Notes: a model not told the origin generated them from the sequence alone. A DNA stretch of 50,038 nucleotides from CAZEHO01 sp964511945 (GCA_964511945.1 CAZEHO010000021.1:1-50038); one strand, 5' to 3'. Shown: positions 1 to 9,511, counted from the stretch's first letter. Translations and numbers: made by a program.

Positions 1-137
1 GCAGCGGGAACGCTGAGGGCCACACCTACTTACACCAAAACACGGGACACGACCTGGGGCCCCAACCCCACGGCGGCCGTCCCGTCCTTCAAGGGGAGCT
101 CTGGCACAAGAACGCGCTGTGTTTGATTGACCCGGCT

Positions 138-205
138 GGGGCCCCAACCCCGCCCTCCTCCGCAACGTGGGGCCCCAACCCCATCCTCCTCCGTAACGTG
201 GGGCC
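138..205. repeat. 31-bp tandem repeat, two full units plus a remnant
   Basis: Units at 138-168 and 169-199 both begin GGGGCCCCAACCCC and end in a CTCCTCCGYAACGT-like tail. They differ at only a few positions. A third start (GGGGCCTCG) begins at 200 and decays. An isolated copy of the 14-mer head lies at 56-69. The GGGGCCCC core is self-complementary. Confidence 0.75.
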
Positions 206-258
206 TCGCCCGGGTAGACAAGCAGGGTTCCCGACAAGTGGTCGGCGGGCTCCTCAGG

Positions 259-264
259 TACTAT
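259..264 (+). promoter_or_regulatory. Putative -10 box (TACTAT) of lipoprotein gene
   Basis: TACTAT lies 33 nt before the ATG at 298. This leaves a short leader that carries a GTGGAGGA ribosome binding site at about 282-289. It is a good match to the actinobacterial TANNNT consensus; I see no clear -35. Confidence 0.45.
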
Positions 265-297
265 CCGCGGGCCAATCCCAAGTGGAGGACTAACCCC

Positions 298-714
298 ATG
301 AAGAAGCTGATCGGCATCCTGCTCGTCCTGATGCTCGTCACGGTTGCCTGTGGCGGCGACGACGGAGCCGTCGACTACAACGACCCCGAGAGCATCGAAA
401 ACTGCGACGACATGGTGGACGCTGGCATGGCGCTCTTGCAGGACTTCCTCAACGATGTTGCCGAGCTGGACCTCGCTGCCCTGGCTTCCGACGAGCCCCC
501 GGCCGAGTTCATTCAGGTGATGTCGACCGGGAACGCTCTGAGGATTCGCGCAGGCGCACTCAACTGCGATCCCGCTGTGCTCGATGCGGGCATCGTCGAG
601 AACGCCGGAGACCTCGAGATCGATTCCAGCAATGTGATCGGCCAATTCATCATGACTGCGATCCAGTCCGGCGGCGGTGCCTTCTTCGCCGAAGGTGGCT
701 TTCTCGACGGCTAG
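298..714 (+). CDS. Small secreted lipoprotein, paralogue of the next gene
   Basis: The 138-residue product starts with a lipoprotein signal peptide: KK, a hydrophobic core, then lipobox VTVAC with the lipidated Cys at residue 18. After signal peptidase II cleavage it should sit on the outer face of the cytoplasmic membrane. The acidic mature part has two further Cys (36 and 90) that could form a disulfide, and a GN...CDP motif near residues 78-92 shared with the neighbouring lipoprotein. A longer in-frame start exists at 127, but ATG 298 has a good ribosome binding site and places the signal peptide at the N-terminus. I recognise no functional family. Confidence 0.75.
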   Translation: MKKLIGILLVLMLVTVACGGDDGAVDYNDPESIENCDDMVDAGMALLQDFLNDVAELDLAALASDEPPAEFIQVMSTGNALRIRAGALNCDPAVLDAGIVENAGDLEIDSSNVIGQFIMTAIQSGGGAFFAEGGFLDG

Positions 715-736
715 TCGAGTTCACTCGTGCAAGCTT

Positions 737-762
737 GGAGCCGGGCCTGCGGGCCCGGCTCC
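737..762 (+). terminator. Hairpin terminator after first lipoprotein
   Basis: A perfect 11-bp stem (GGAGCCGGGCC, 737-747, with its complement 752-762) closes a TGCG loop. It begins 22 nt after the stop codon at 712-714 and precedes a separate promoter for the next gene. There is no U-tract, as is common in high-GC actinobacteria. Confidence 0.65.
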
Positions 763-774
763 GTCGCGCCCGGG

Positions 775-780
775 TAACCT
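775..780 (+). promoter_or_regulatory. -10 box of a leaderless lipoprotein gene (TAACCT)
   Basis: TAACCT ends 8 nt before GTG 789 and no Shine-Dalgarno sequence intervenes. Transcription would therefore start at or next to the start codon. This also supports GTG 789 over the upstream in-frame start at 735. Confidence 0.5.
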
Positions 781-788
781 GCGCACCG

Positions 789-1208
789 GTGAGACCTCGG
801 ATTCTGTTGCTCGGAGCGGCCGTAGCGGTTGTGGTTGCCGCCTGTACATCGGACGGCGGCGAAGAGACCACGACCACTACCACGTTCGTGATCACCACGA
901 CGTCTTCCACCACGACCACCACGATCGATCCGGCGAAGACGTGTGAGGACATCGCCGCCGATGCCGCCGAGCTGATGTCCGACATCGTCACGGAACTCGA
1001 CCGCATCGGGTACGAGGAGTTCGTTGACAGGAACCGGTGGCCGGCCGAGCTGACCGATCTGGAGCAACGGGGCAACATCCTGGATCAGCAGGTTGATCAG
1101 GCCGGATGTGACCCGGGGACCATCCAGCAGGCGGCCCTCGACGAGATTGCCGGGACCGACCCCGACGGACGAATTCCCGAGATCCTGCTCGAGCTGCTCA
1201 CCGGCTGA
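789..1208 (+). CDS. Small secreted lipoprotein with Thr-rich linker
   Basis: The 139-residue product has a lipoprotein signal (PRILLLG, hydrophobic core, lipobox VVAAC, Cys 19). A Thr/Ser-rich linker follows at about residues 26-45, typical of a spacer through the cell wall, then an acidic globular part. The globular part resembles the upstream lipoprotein. Both have a Cys-Asp/Glu-Asp motif (Cys 52 here, 36 there), a GN-x-L motif and a CDP motif (Cys 107 here, 90 there), with the two Cys 54-55 residues apart in both. The function is unknown. A longer frame from 735 would run through the upstream terminator hairpin, so GTG 789 is chosen. Confidence 0.75.
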   Translation: MRPRILLLGAAVAVVVAACTSDGGEETTTTTTFVITTTSSTTTTTIDPAKTCEDIAADAAELMSDIVTELDRIGYEEFVDRNRWPAELTDLEQRGNILDQQVDQAGCDPGTIQQAALDEIAGTDPDGRIPEILLELLTG

Positions 1209-1226
1209 ACACCGGATCGGAGTGGC

Positions 1227-1922
1227 TCAGGCGAGCGAGAGCTTGGATGCCGCCTCGCGGTCGAGCAACCACACTGCGTCCCGGGCCCGGCGGCTCACTT
1301 CCGCCGCCGACGTCTCGGCTCCATCTTCCAGGATCTCGGCAACGATGTCGGCCTTGGAGGCACCCGAGACGATGAACATCGTGCGGCGGGCCGATGCGAG
1401 CAGTGGCAGGGTCGCGGTGAGCCGCCAGCCCCTGTCGTCGACCCAATTCGCGACGTAGCCACGGCGCGTCTCGTCGACCGCAGCCGTTCCCGGGAAGAGC
1501 GATGCCGTGTGCCCGTCTTCGCCGAGGCCGAGGAGCACCAATCCGGCCTCAATTCCGCCGCTGCCCACCGGCAGCATGCTCGCCAGTTCCTCCTCGTAGG
1601 CGGATGCGGCTCCGACCGGGTCGTCGAAGAGGTACGGGACCTCGTGGAAAACCGCCGCCACGTGGTCGAGCAGCACCTCGCGAGCCATGCGCCCGTTGTT
1701 ATCCACATGATCGGGCGGCACGAATCGCTCGTCGGTCATCCAGACGTGGATGTCCTGCCAGGGAAGCCGCATCTTGCGGAGCAGCTCATAGGTGCGGTGC
1801 GGGGTGGACCCACCGGCGAGACCGATGGTCGGCAGCTCGTTGTCGACGCGCAACCAGGCGGCAATCTCCTCAGATGCCGACTCGGCGAGATGCACTGCGT
1901 CGCGAAAGACCCTGACCCTCAT
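1227..1922 (-). CDS. pgl: 6-phosphogluconolactonase
   Basis: This cytosolic enzyme hydrolyses 6-phosphogluconolactone to 6-phosphogluconate in the oxidative pentose phosphate pathway. The 231 residues match the usual family length. Visible motifs are the phosphate-binding AGGSTP loop (about residues 36-41), TDERFVP with the following NNGRMARE segment, and GLGEDGHTASLFPG, all hallmarks of the SOL/DevB type. The start at 1922 sits 7 nt after a TAGCCT -10 box on this strand, so the mRNA is probably leaderless. It is divergent from the hydrolase gene at 1976. No glucose-6-phosphate dehydrogenase gene lies in the window. Confidence 0.93.
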   Translation of the reverse strand: MRVRVFRDAVHLAESASEEIAAWLRVDNELPTIGLAGGSTPHRTYELLRKMRLPWQDIHVWMTDERFVPPDHVDNNGRMAREVLLDHVAAVFHEVPYLFDDPVGAASAYEEELASMLPVGSGGIEAGLVLLGLGEDGHTASLFPGTAAVDETRRGYVANWVDDRGWRLTATLPLLASARRTMFIVSGASKADIVAEILEDGAETSAAEVSRRARDAVWLLDREAASKLSLA

Positions 1923-1929
1923 CGGGCCA

Positions 1930-1935
1930 AGGCTA
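1930..1935 (-). promoter_or_regulatory. -10 box of leaderless pgl (TAGCCT)
   Basis: Read on the minus strand, TAGCCT is followed by 7 nt and then the pgl ATG. It forms half of a compact divergent promoter pair with the box at 1962-1967. Confidence 0.5.
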
Positions 1936-1961
1936 ACGGACGGGACGCGCCGGTCAGGGGG

Positions 1962-1967
1962 TACGCT
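1962..1967 (+). promoter_or_regulatory. -10 box of leaderless hydrolase gene (TACGCT)
   Basis: TACGCT is followed by 8 nt and then ATG 1976, with no ribosome binding site. The whole divergent intergenic region with pgl is only 53 bp. Confidence 0.5.
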
Positions 1968-1975
1968 CGGCTGCG

Positions 1976-2650
1976 ATGAGCGACGGATCTCGTGCGACGA
2001 CGCGACGGTTGCGGGTCGAATGGCGCCCGGGACGCAAGGTGACCGCCCTCCTTCGAGGTCCGGCGGCAGCCGGCCGGATCGGTGTGTTGCTCGCCCACGG
2101 GGCCGGCGCCGGGCAGCGTCACCCGTTCATGGCGGGCATGCGGAATCGCCTGGCCGGGGCCGGGATTCCGACCATGACCTTCGACTACCCGTACGTCGAA
2201 GCCGGCCGTCGTGCTCCCGACCGGGCGGAACTCCTCCTCGAGTGCCACCGAGCTGCCCTCAAACGACTCCGCGGGCAGGTTGATCGGGTGGTCCTCGCCG
2301 GCAAGTCGATGGGCGGCCGGATGGCCTCGCACCTCGCCGCGGCCGGGGAGCGCTGCGACGGCCTCATCCTCCTCGGCTACCCGCTGGTCCCGGTGGGCAA
2401 GACCGAGCCCCGACCCACCGACCACCTCGGGGACATCGAGGCACCGATGCTGTTCCTGAGCGGGTCAAGAGACCGGCTGGCGCCGCTGGCCCTGCTCGAG
2501 CCGGTGGTCGCCGCGCTCAAGACCGCCGAACTCGTGGTCGTCCCCGACGGGGATCACTCGTTTCGGGTACCGAAGCGGACCGGGCTCGGGGATGAGGACA
2601 TTCTCGACCGGCTGGCCGCCCGGGCGGCGGAGTGGATCAGCGCTCGCTGA
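1976..2650 (+). CDS. Alpha/beta hydrolase of the KANL3/Tex30 type
   Basis: A 224-residue single-domain alpha/beta hydrolase with the oxyanion-side segment LLAHGAGAGQRHPFM (about residues 38-52). The nucleophile elbow is GKSMGGRMA (Ser at about 111). An acid-side segment LFLSGSRDRLAP and a C-terminal VPDGDHSF carry the expected Asp and His. This arrangement is typical of the dienelactone-hydrolase-like KANL3/Tex30 group, whose substrates are mostly unknown. It is probably a soluble cytoplasmic esterase. Its 3' end overlaps the convergent phosphatase gene by 14 bp. Confidence 0.8.
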   Translation: MSDGSRATTRRLRVEWRPGRKVTALLRGPAAAGRIGVLLAHGAGAGQRHPFMAGMRNRLAGAGIPTMTFDYPYVEAGRRAPDRAELLLECHRAALKRLRGQVDRVVLAGKSMGGRMASHLAAAGERCDGLILLGYPLVPVGKTEPRPTDHLGDIEAPMLFLSGSRDRLAPLALLEPVVAALKTAELVVVPDGDHSFRVPKRTGLGDEDILDRLAARAAEWISAR

Positions 2651-3103
2651 GGAGCGGCGGCTGCTCGAATCGGCCCGACACGAAGCGCTGCTTCCTCGTC
2701 TTGAGGTGCCAGATCGAGCCTTTGGGCCACTGCATCGTTCCATCGAGGGGAATGCCCCTGCCGGCGAGACGCTCAATGAGAGGTCCGATGACCTCACCAT
2801 GGCTGCAGATGACGACGTCTCCCCCCAGCTTGCGGAGCCGGTGTTCGACCTCCCGGGCGTCGACCCCGACGGCGAGCCAGTCGCGTTTGTTGATGTCCAA
2901 GTCGAGTGCCTCCGCCAGCGGCGTCATGGTCTGGACACAGCGCACGAGAGGGCTGGAGAAGATTGCGCCGATCTTCCCGGGGCGATTTAGCCGGCCGAGG
3001 ATGGCATCGGTTTGGAGGACGCCGCGCTTGCTGATCGGGCGGATCCGATCGTTCCCCTTCCATTCGGCCTTGTTCCCGGCGTGGGCGTGGCGGACCAGGT
3101 AGA

Positions 3104-3107
<4 letters not shown>
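2637..3107 (-). CDS. SixA-like histidine phosphatase
   Basis: A 156-residue phosphoglycerate-mutase-fold (histidine phosphatase) protein. It starts directly with LVRHAHAG (Arg 6, catalytic His 7). Arg 56 lies in SSPLVRC and the second catalytic His is 103 in CSHGEV. The ATG at 3107 overlaps the stop of the ppk1::Nudix gene as ATGA, which predicts translational coupling. Mycobacterial MutT1 joins a Nudix domain to just such a histidine-phosphatase domain and is encoded beside ppk1. This gene therefore looks like the detached C-terminal half of MutT1. Possible substrates are nucleoside diphosphates or phosphohistidine; the choice is inference. Confidence 0.85.
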
Positions 3108-5626
<2,519 letters not shown>

Positions 5627-5643
5627 CGTATCGGTCCTCCGGA

Positions 5644-6096
5644 TTAGGTGCCGAAGGACTCTTCCATCGCCGTCACCTTGGCGAGGCGACGGCGATGGCG
5701 CTCCTCGCCGGTGAACTCGGCTCCGAGAAACGCGGTGACCAGCTCTTCGGCGACGGCGCGGCCGATCACCCGGCTTCCGATTGCGAGCAGATTGGCATTG
5801 TCGTGCTCGACGGCCTGGTGTGCGGTGTAGGTGTCGTGAGCAAGAGCGCAGCGGATTCCCTTGATCTTGTTGGCCGCGATGGCGGCGCCGGCTCCCGAGC
5901 CGCAGACGATGATGCCGCGTTCAGCACGGCCGGCGGCGACGGCCGTCCCGACGGCCGCAGCGAAGTCCGGGTAGTCGGAGGGTTCCTCGTCGTGGGCGCC
6001 GAGGTCGGTGACGGCGTGGCCGAGGTCGGTGATGACCCGGGAGAGATGCTCTTTGAGCCCAAACCCGGCGTGGTCGGATCCGATGACGATGTGCAT
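5644..6096 (-). CDS. rpiB: Ribose-5-phosphate isomerase B
   Basis: RpiB interconverts ribose 5-phosphate and ribulose 5-phosphate in the non-oxidative pentose phosphate pathway. The 150 residues start with IGSDHAGF, and the catalytic Cys 65 lies in VCGSGAG, followed by the family's ANK motif (AANKI) and HDTYTAHQ. A GTG codon lies one codon upstream (6099), but ATG 6096 is 6 nt from a TACTCT -10 box, which fits the leaderless pattern seen elsewhere. It is first in the operon rpiB-ppk1-SixA. Together with pgl nearby it gives the region a pentose-phosphate theme. Confidence 0.93.
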   Translation of the reverse strand: MHIVIGSDHAGFGLKEHLSRVITDLGHAVTDLGAHDEEPSDYPDFAAAVGTAVAAGRAERGIIVCGSGAGAAIAANKIKGIRCALAHDTYTAHQAVEHDNANLLAIGSRVIGRAVAEELVTAFLGAEFTGEERHRRRLAKVTAMEESFGT

Positions 6097-6102
6097 CACG
6101 CG

Positions 6103-6108
6103 AGAGTA
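6103..6108 (-). promoter_or_regulatory. -10 box of leaderless rpiB operon (TACTCT)
   Basis: On the minus strand, TACTCT is followed by 6 nt and the ATG at 6096. It is the only promoter candidate for the three-gene operon. Confidence 0.45.
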
Positions 6109-6163
6109 CCCGGAACAGGTGTGGTGGAGCGGGGTGGCTCCCGAGCTTTGCCCGGGGAGCAGG

Positions 6164-6240
6164 AATCAGAGATCAGAGATCAGACAGACATCCCTGCGCG
6201 ATCGTCTCGATCCCTGATCCCTGATCCCTGATCCCTGATG
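6164..6240. repeat. Two facing arrays of 7-bp tandem repeats
   Basis: The left array is about three GATCAGA units (6164-6184). The right array is four perfect GATCCCT units (6209-6236) followed by a partial unit. The arrays are near-complementary: the reverse complement of the right is a run of GATCAGG, so they can pair over about 20 bp with one A-C mismatch per unit. The resulting long imperfect hairpin would sit between divergent rpiB and murA. A second heptamer array of different sequence lies at 32502-32533. Confidence 0.85.
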
Positions 6241-6295
6241 CCCGATAACTGTGTCCCCGCACAGGAGAAGCCTCACCGATCGCGTTCGGCCTCCG

Positions 6296-6301
6296 TACAA
6301 T
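6296..6301 (+). promoter_or_regulatory. -10 box of leaderless murA (TACAAT)
   Basis: TACAAT is followed by 8 nt and the murA ATG at 6310. There is no ribosome binding site. Confidence 0.55.
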
Positions 6302-6309
6302 CCGCGTTC

Positions 6310-7578
6310 ATGGAGCAGTTCATCGTCGAGGGCGGAAGGCCCCTCAGCGGCTCGGTCTCGGTGCTCGGTGCCAAGAACGCAGTGCTGAAGCACCTGGTCG
6401 CGACGCTCTTGGCTCCCGGACGGCACCGGATCGACAACGTGCCCGGGATCGCAGATGTGCACCTCATGTGCCGCGTGCTCGAGCACATCGGAGCGGTGTG
6501 CTCGCTCGACGGCACGTCGCTCGACATCGAGGTTCCCGACGATGTCATCCCCGAAGCACCGATCGACCTGGTGCGCCGGATGAGGGCCTCGATCCTGGTT
6601 CTGGGTGCGCTCCTGGCACGCACCGGGGAAGCCCGGGTGGCGCTGCCCGGTGGCGACGACTTCGGGTCGCGCCCGATCGACATGCACGTCGACGGATTGC
6701 GCCGGATGGGCGCACGGTTCGACCTGGTCCAGGGTGAGCTGCGGGCGTCGGCTCCCGACGGGCTCACCGGGGCAGAGGTCTTCCTTGAGTTTCCGAGCGT
6801 CGGAGCGACGGAGAATCTGCTGCTGGCGGCCGTGATGGCACGCGGCACGACGGTGATCGGGAACGCTGCCCGCGAGCCGGAGATCGAGGACCTCGGCGAG
6901 ATGCTGATGAAGATGGGCGCCGACATCCGCGGTGCCGGGACCTCGACCATCGAGATCAACGGTGTCGGCGAGTTGAGCCCCGTCGTTCACCGGGCCGTTC
7001 CCGATCGGCTCGAGGCCGGGACGTACCTCGTCGCCGGCGCCATCACCGGGGGAGAGGTCACGGTGCGTGACTGTGTTCCGGATCACCTCCGGATGGAACT
7101 GCGCAAACTGGGTGACGCCGGCTGCGAGTTCGAGACCCGCAAGGACGAGATCACCCTGTTCGGACCATCGCGGCCGCAGCCGGTCGACTTCGCCACACTG
7201 CCGTACCCCGGATTCCACACGGATATGCATCCTCAGATGGTCGCGTTCCTGGCGCTCGCCTCCGGCACCTCGGTGATAACCGAGAACGTGTACGAAGCCC
7301 GGTTCCGGTATGTAGGTGAGCTCAACCGGATGGGCGCCGATGTTACGACCGAGGGCCAGCACGTGATCGTGCGCGGTGTGTCCCGGCTCGGGGGTTGCGA
7401 AGTCGACGCCTGCGACATCCGGGCGGGAGCGGCTCTGACCCTCGGCGCTCTGGCGGCCGAAGGGCAGACCACGGTGGTCAACGCCGATCACATCGATCGC
7501 GGATATTGTGGATTCGTTCCCAAGCTGCAGGGCCTGGGCGCCTCGATCGAACGGGTTTCGGAGCCGACGCCGACCTAG
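6310..7578 (+). CDS. murA: UDP-N-acetylglucosamine 1-carboxyvinyltransferase, Asp-type
   Basis: MurA transfers enolpyruvate from PEP to UDP-GlcNAc, the first committed step of peptidoglycan synthesis, in the cytosol. The 422 residues match the family. Lys 22 in GAKNAVL and the TDMHPQM segment (family TDMQ, containing the general-base Asp) are present. The residue aligned to E. coli Cys115 is Asp 116, in LPGGDDFGSRP. This is the same substitution that makes mycobacterial and chlamydial MurA insensitive to fosfomycin, so the organism is predicted to be intrinsically resistant. ATG 6310 is chosen over an in-frame start at 6238 because it fits the MEQFIVEGG family N-terminus and the leaderless promoter. 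Confidence 0.96.
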   Translation: MEQFIVEGGRPLSGSVSVLGAKNAVLKHLVATLLAPGRHRIDNVPGIADVHLMCRVLEHIGAVCSLDGTSLDIEVPDDVIPEAPIDLVRRMRASILVLGALLARTGEARVALPGGDDFGSRPIDMHVDGLRRMGARFDLVQGELRASAPDGLTGAEVFLEFPSVGATENLLLAAVMARGTTVIGNAAREPEIEDLGEMLMKMGADIRGAGTSTIEINGVGELSPVVHRAVPDRLEAGTYLVAGAITGGEVTVRDCVPDHLRMELRKLGDAGCEFETRKDEITLFGPSRPQPVDFATLPYPGFHTDMHPQMVAFLALASGTSVITENVYEARFRYVGELNRMGADVTTEGQHVIVRGVSRLGGCEVDACDIRAGAALTLGALAAEGQTTVVNADHIDRGYCGFVPKLQGLGASIERVSEPTPT

Positions 7579-7613
7579 GAGCACCCCGGTTCGGACTCAG
7601 CCCGGGACCGCCG

Positions 7614-7619
7614 TACAAT
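7614..7619 (+). promoter_or_regulatory. Putative -10 box of NifU-domain gene (TACAAT)
   Basis: TACAAT lies 30 nt before ATG 7650, which implies a leader of roughly 24 nt. No strong Shine-Dalgarno sequence is visible in that leader. Confidence 0.4.
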
Positions 7620-7649
7620 GGAATAGATTCCACTACGCCGATAGTTGAA

Positions 7650-7952
7650 ATGGACGCGATGACCGAACCTGCCGAGACCCAGACCGTGGACGCCGGCCAG
7701 GCCACCGAGGGGGCCGCGCCGGCGTCGGAGATCGATCTCGAGACCCTGAACGCCACCCTGGAGTACATCCGGCCGGCCCTGCAGGCCGACGGTGGCGACA
7801 TGATCCTGCTGGGTGTCGAGGGTGGACGCGTCAACCTGCAACTCGTCGGCGCCTGTGGTGGGTGCCCGATGTCGACCATGACCCTCACCGCCGGGATCGA
7901 GCGCATCCTGCGCGACAGAGTCGAGGGTGTCACCGAGGTCGTTGCCATTTAG
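7650..7952 (+). CDS. NifU C-terminal-domain Fe-S scaffold protein
   Basis: A 100-residue protein with a disordered, acidic first 25 residues followed by a single NifU C-terminal (Nfu) domain. The domain starts near LNATLEYIRPALQADGGD and carries the Cys-X2-Cys pair C69/C72 in ACGGCPMS that binds a [4Fe-4S] cluster. It probably delivers clusters to client enzymes. ATG 7659 (MTEPAE) is an equally possible start. The TAG stop codon is formed by the first three bases of the 165-bp repeat element that follows. Confidence 0.85.
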   Translation: MDAMTEPAETQTVDAGQATEGAAPASEIDLETLNATLEYIRPALQADGGDMILLGVEGGRVNLQLVGACGGCPMSTMTLTAGIERILRDRVEGVTEVVAI

Positions 7953-8114
7953 TGCTCCGTCACACAACCTTTGGCGGGTTCACGCCGGCCGGGAACGCCC
8001 TCGGCTGTGTTCTCCGCCTCGACGCATCTACTGATGCGCCTTCGTTGTACGTCCTTGCCGGATGACGCCCCTGACTCGGCCTGACCTTCGCCAAGGGCTT
8101 GAGACAGAGCGCTA
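7950..8114 (+). mobile_element. 165-bp MITE-like element, copy A
   Basis: The element is identical at 153 of 165 positions, without gaps, to 43188-43352. It starts TAGTGCTCCGTCACA and its right end read in reverse is TAGCGCTCTGTCTCA. These are imperfect terminal inverted repeats (12 of 15 match) bounded by TA on both sides, as expected for insertion at a TA dinucleotide. Inside is a 6-bp hairpin, CGCATC-TACT-GATGCG (8023-8038). It encodes no protein I can recognise. The assignment to an IS630/Tc1-mariner-type family is inference from the TA boundary. Confidence 0.75.
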
Positions 8115-8136
8115 GCTATTGGCTACCGGCCGCTCG

Positions 8137-9462
8137 CTATCCCTCATCCGATCGCATTGCGATCACCACGTCGCCCACGTTGGTTCCGGTCGGGCCGGTC
8201 GTGATCAGGTCGCCGGTGGCTCCGAGGTAGGTTCCGGCGTCGTTGTTGTCTAGGGCGGCAGACGCACTCAATCCGCGATCGGCCCCGCGCCGCACCGTTG
8301 TCCCATCAGCGATCCCTCCCGCCGCATCGGTCGGACCGTCGACGCCGTCGGTGCCGATCGACAGGACCGCAGCGTGCGGGTCACCCTCCAGCGCAATCCC
8401 CGCGGCGAGTGCCAGTTCCTGATTCCTGCCGCCGCGTCCGGTGCCGGTGACCGTCACGGTTGTTTCCCCGGCGGAGATCGTGACCCCGATCCTGGTGCGC
8501 ACTCGCAACCGGCCGCCGATCGCCGCTCCCACGCTGCTGGCCTCCCCGATCAGGCCGGTGGTCGCAATCCGGGCGTCAATGCCCCTGCGTTCGGCCTCGG
8601 CGCGGGCTCCTTCGGCGGCAGCGCCGGCGTCGGCAATGATGCGGATGGTCTGCTCGTCCAGGATCTCGCCTCCGGCCGGCGTGTCACGCAGTGCCCCGCC
8701 GGCGCCCTGCTCGAGGACCCGACGGACCGCTGGAGGCACGTTGAGTCGATGGCCGTCGATCACCCCGAGGGCGTCCCGATAGGTCGTCCGATCCGGCACC
8801 GTCGGGCCGCTGGCGATTGCGTCGAGCGGGTTCCCGACGACATCCGAGATCACCAGGGTGATCATCGCTGCCGGCCGGGCTGCCATCGCCAAGCGGCCTC
8901 CCTTGAACGCCGAGAGGTGCTTGCGGACGGCGTTGATCTCGGTGATCGGAGCACCGCAGCGGATGAGGGCAACGTTCACCTGGATCAGATCGTCGAGCGT
9001 CAGACCCTCGGCCGGGGCTTCGGCCAGCGCCGAGCCCCCGCCCGACACCAGCACAAGAACCAGTCGGTCGGTCCCGGCGGCTGCTGCGAACTCGAGCAGC
9101 CGCCGGCCGCCGGCCACGCTGCCTTCGGTCGGAAGTGGATGGCCGCCGGTGATCACTTCGATTCCGGCCGGAACCGGGCCCGGGGCGTTGGTGACCACGG
9201 CGCCACTCAGCGGGATGCCGCGCAGGATCTCGCCGGCGGCGCGGGCCATGGGGACGGATGCCTTCCCGAGTCCGAGGATGACGACACCACCGGGCGGAAT
9301 CCTCGCGGTGGCATCCCCGACATGCAGCAGATCGCCGTCACGCTGCATCCCGGCGGCGACCGCGGCTGACGGGTCGACTGCGGCAACGGCGGCACCGGCG
9401 AGGTCCAGCAGCAGCCGGCGCCGGGCCGGGTCGGCGGTCAAGACCTGTGGGTCGTACTCCAC
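8137..9462 (-). CDS. Glycerate 2-kinase (GckA/TtuD, MOFRL family)
   Basis: A 441-residue cytosolic kinase that phosphorylates D-glycerate, in this family normally to 2-phosphoglycerate. Recognisable segments are GLGKASVPMA, TGGHPLPTEGS, LVSGGGSALAEAP, the INAVRKHLSAFKGGRLA helix, ISDVVGNPLDAIASGPT, and the C-terminal MOFRL domain with GRGGRNQELALA and STDGVDGPTDAAG-like segments. The frame stays open to 9672, but that extension would overlap meaB. GTG 9462 is 7 nt from a TACATT -10 box, so it is chosen. It is divergent from meaB with 61 bp between. The last coding bases lie 22 bp from repeat copy A. Confidence 0.88.
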   Translation of the reverse strand: MEYDPQVLTADPARRRLLLDLAGAAVAAVDPSAAVAAGMQRDGDLLHVGDATARIPPGGVVILGLGKASVPMARAAGEILRGIPLSGAVVTNAPGPVPAGIEVITGGHPLPTEGSVAGGRRLLEFAAAAGTDRLVLVLVSGGGSALAEAPAEGLTLDDLIQVNVALIRCGAPITEINAVRKHLSAFKGGRLAMAARPAAMITLVISDVVGNPLDAIASGPTVPDRTTYRDALGVIDGHRLNVPPAVRRVLEQGAGGALRDTPAGGEILDEQTIRIIADAGAAAEGARAEAERRGIDARIATTGLIGEASSVGAAIGGRLRVRTRIGVTISAGETTVTVTGTGRGGRNQELALAAGIALEGDPHAAVLSIGTDGVDGPTDAAGGIADGTTVRRGADRGLSASAALDNNDAGTYLGATGDLITTGPTGTNVGDVVIAMRSDEG

Positions 9463-9469
9463 TGGGCGG

Positions 9470-9475
9470 AATGTA
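9470..9475 (-). promoter_or_regulatory. -10 box of leaderless glycerate kinase gene (TACATT)
   Basis: Minus-strand TACATT is followed by 7 nt and GTG 9462. It is paired with a divergent box at 9512-9517. Confidence 0.5.
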
Positions 9476-9511
9476 GTGGACCAGTGCCCGGTACCCAGTA
9501 CCCCGCCTCGG

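Larger units (their letters stand above)
1..297. other. Gene-free start of window with GC-rich repeats
   Basis: I see no convincing gene here; open frames on both strands are short and low-complexity. The stretch holds three copies of the 14-mer GGGGCCCCAACCCC (56-69, 138-151, 169-182). The last two lie in a tandem 31-bp repeat. The 3' end holds the likely promoter and ribosome binding site of the first lipoprotein gene. Confidence 0.6.

Noticed and set aside
30..221. Short minus-strand open frame at the window start
   Set aside because: It crosses the GGGGCCCC repeats and has no signal of coding.
6164..6240. CRISPR array
   Set aside because: The repeats are 7 bp and contiguous without spacers, and no cas genes are nearby.
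6166..7584. 472-codon minus-strand open frame
   Set aside because: It lies opposite murA, a complete enzyme gene, and its translation shows no family motif.
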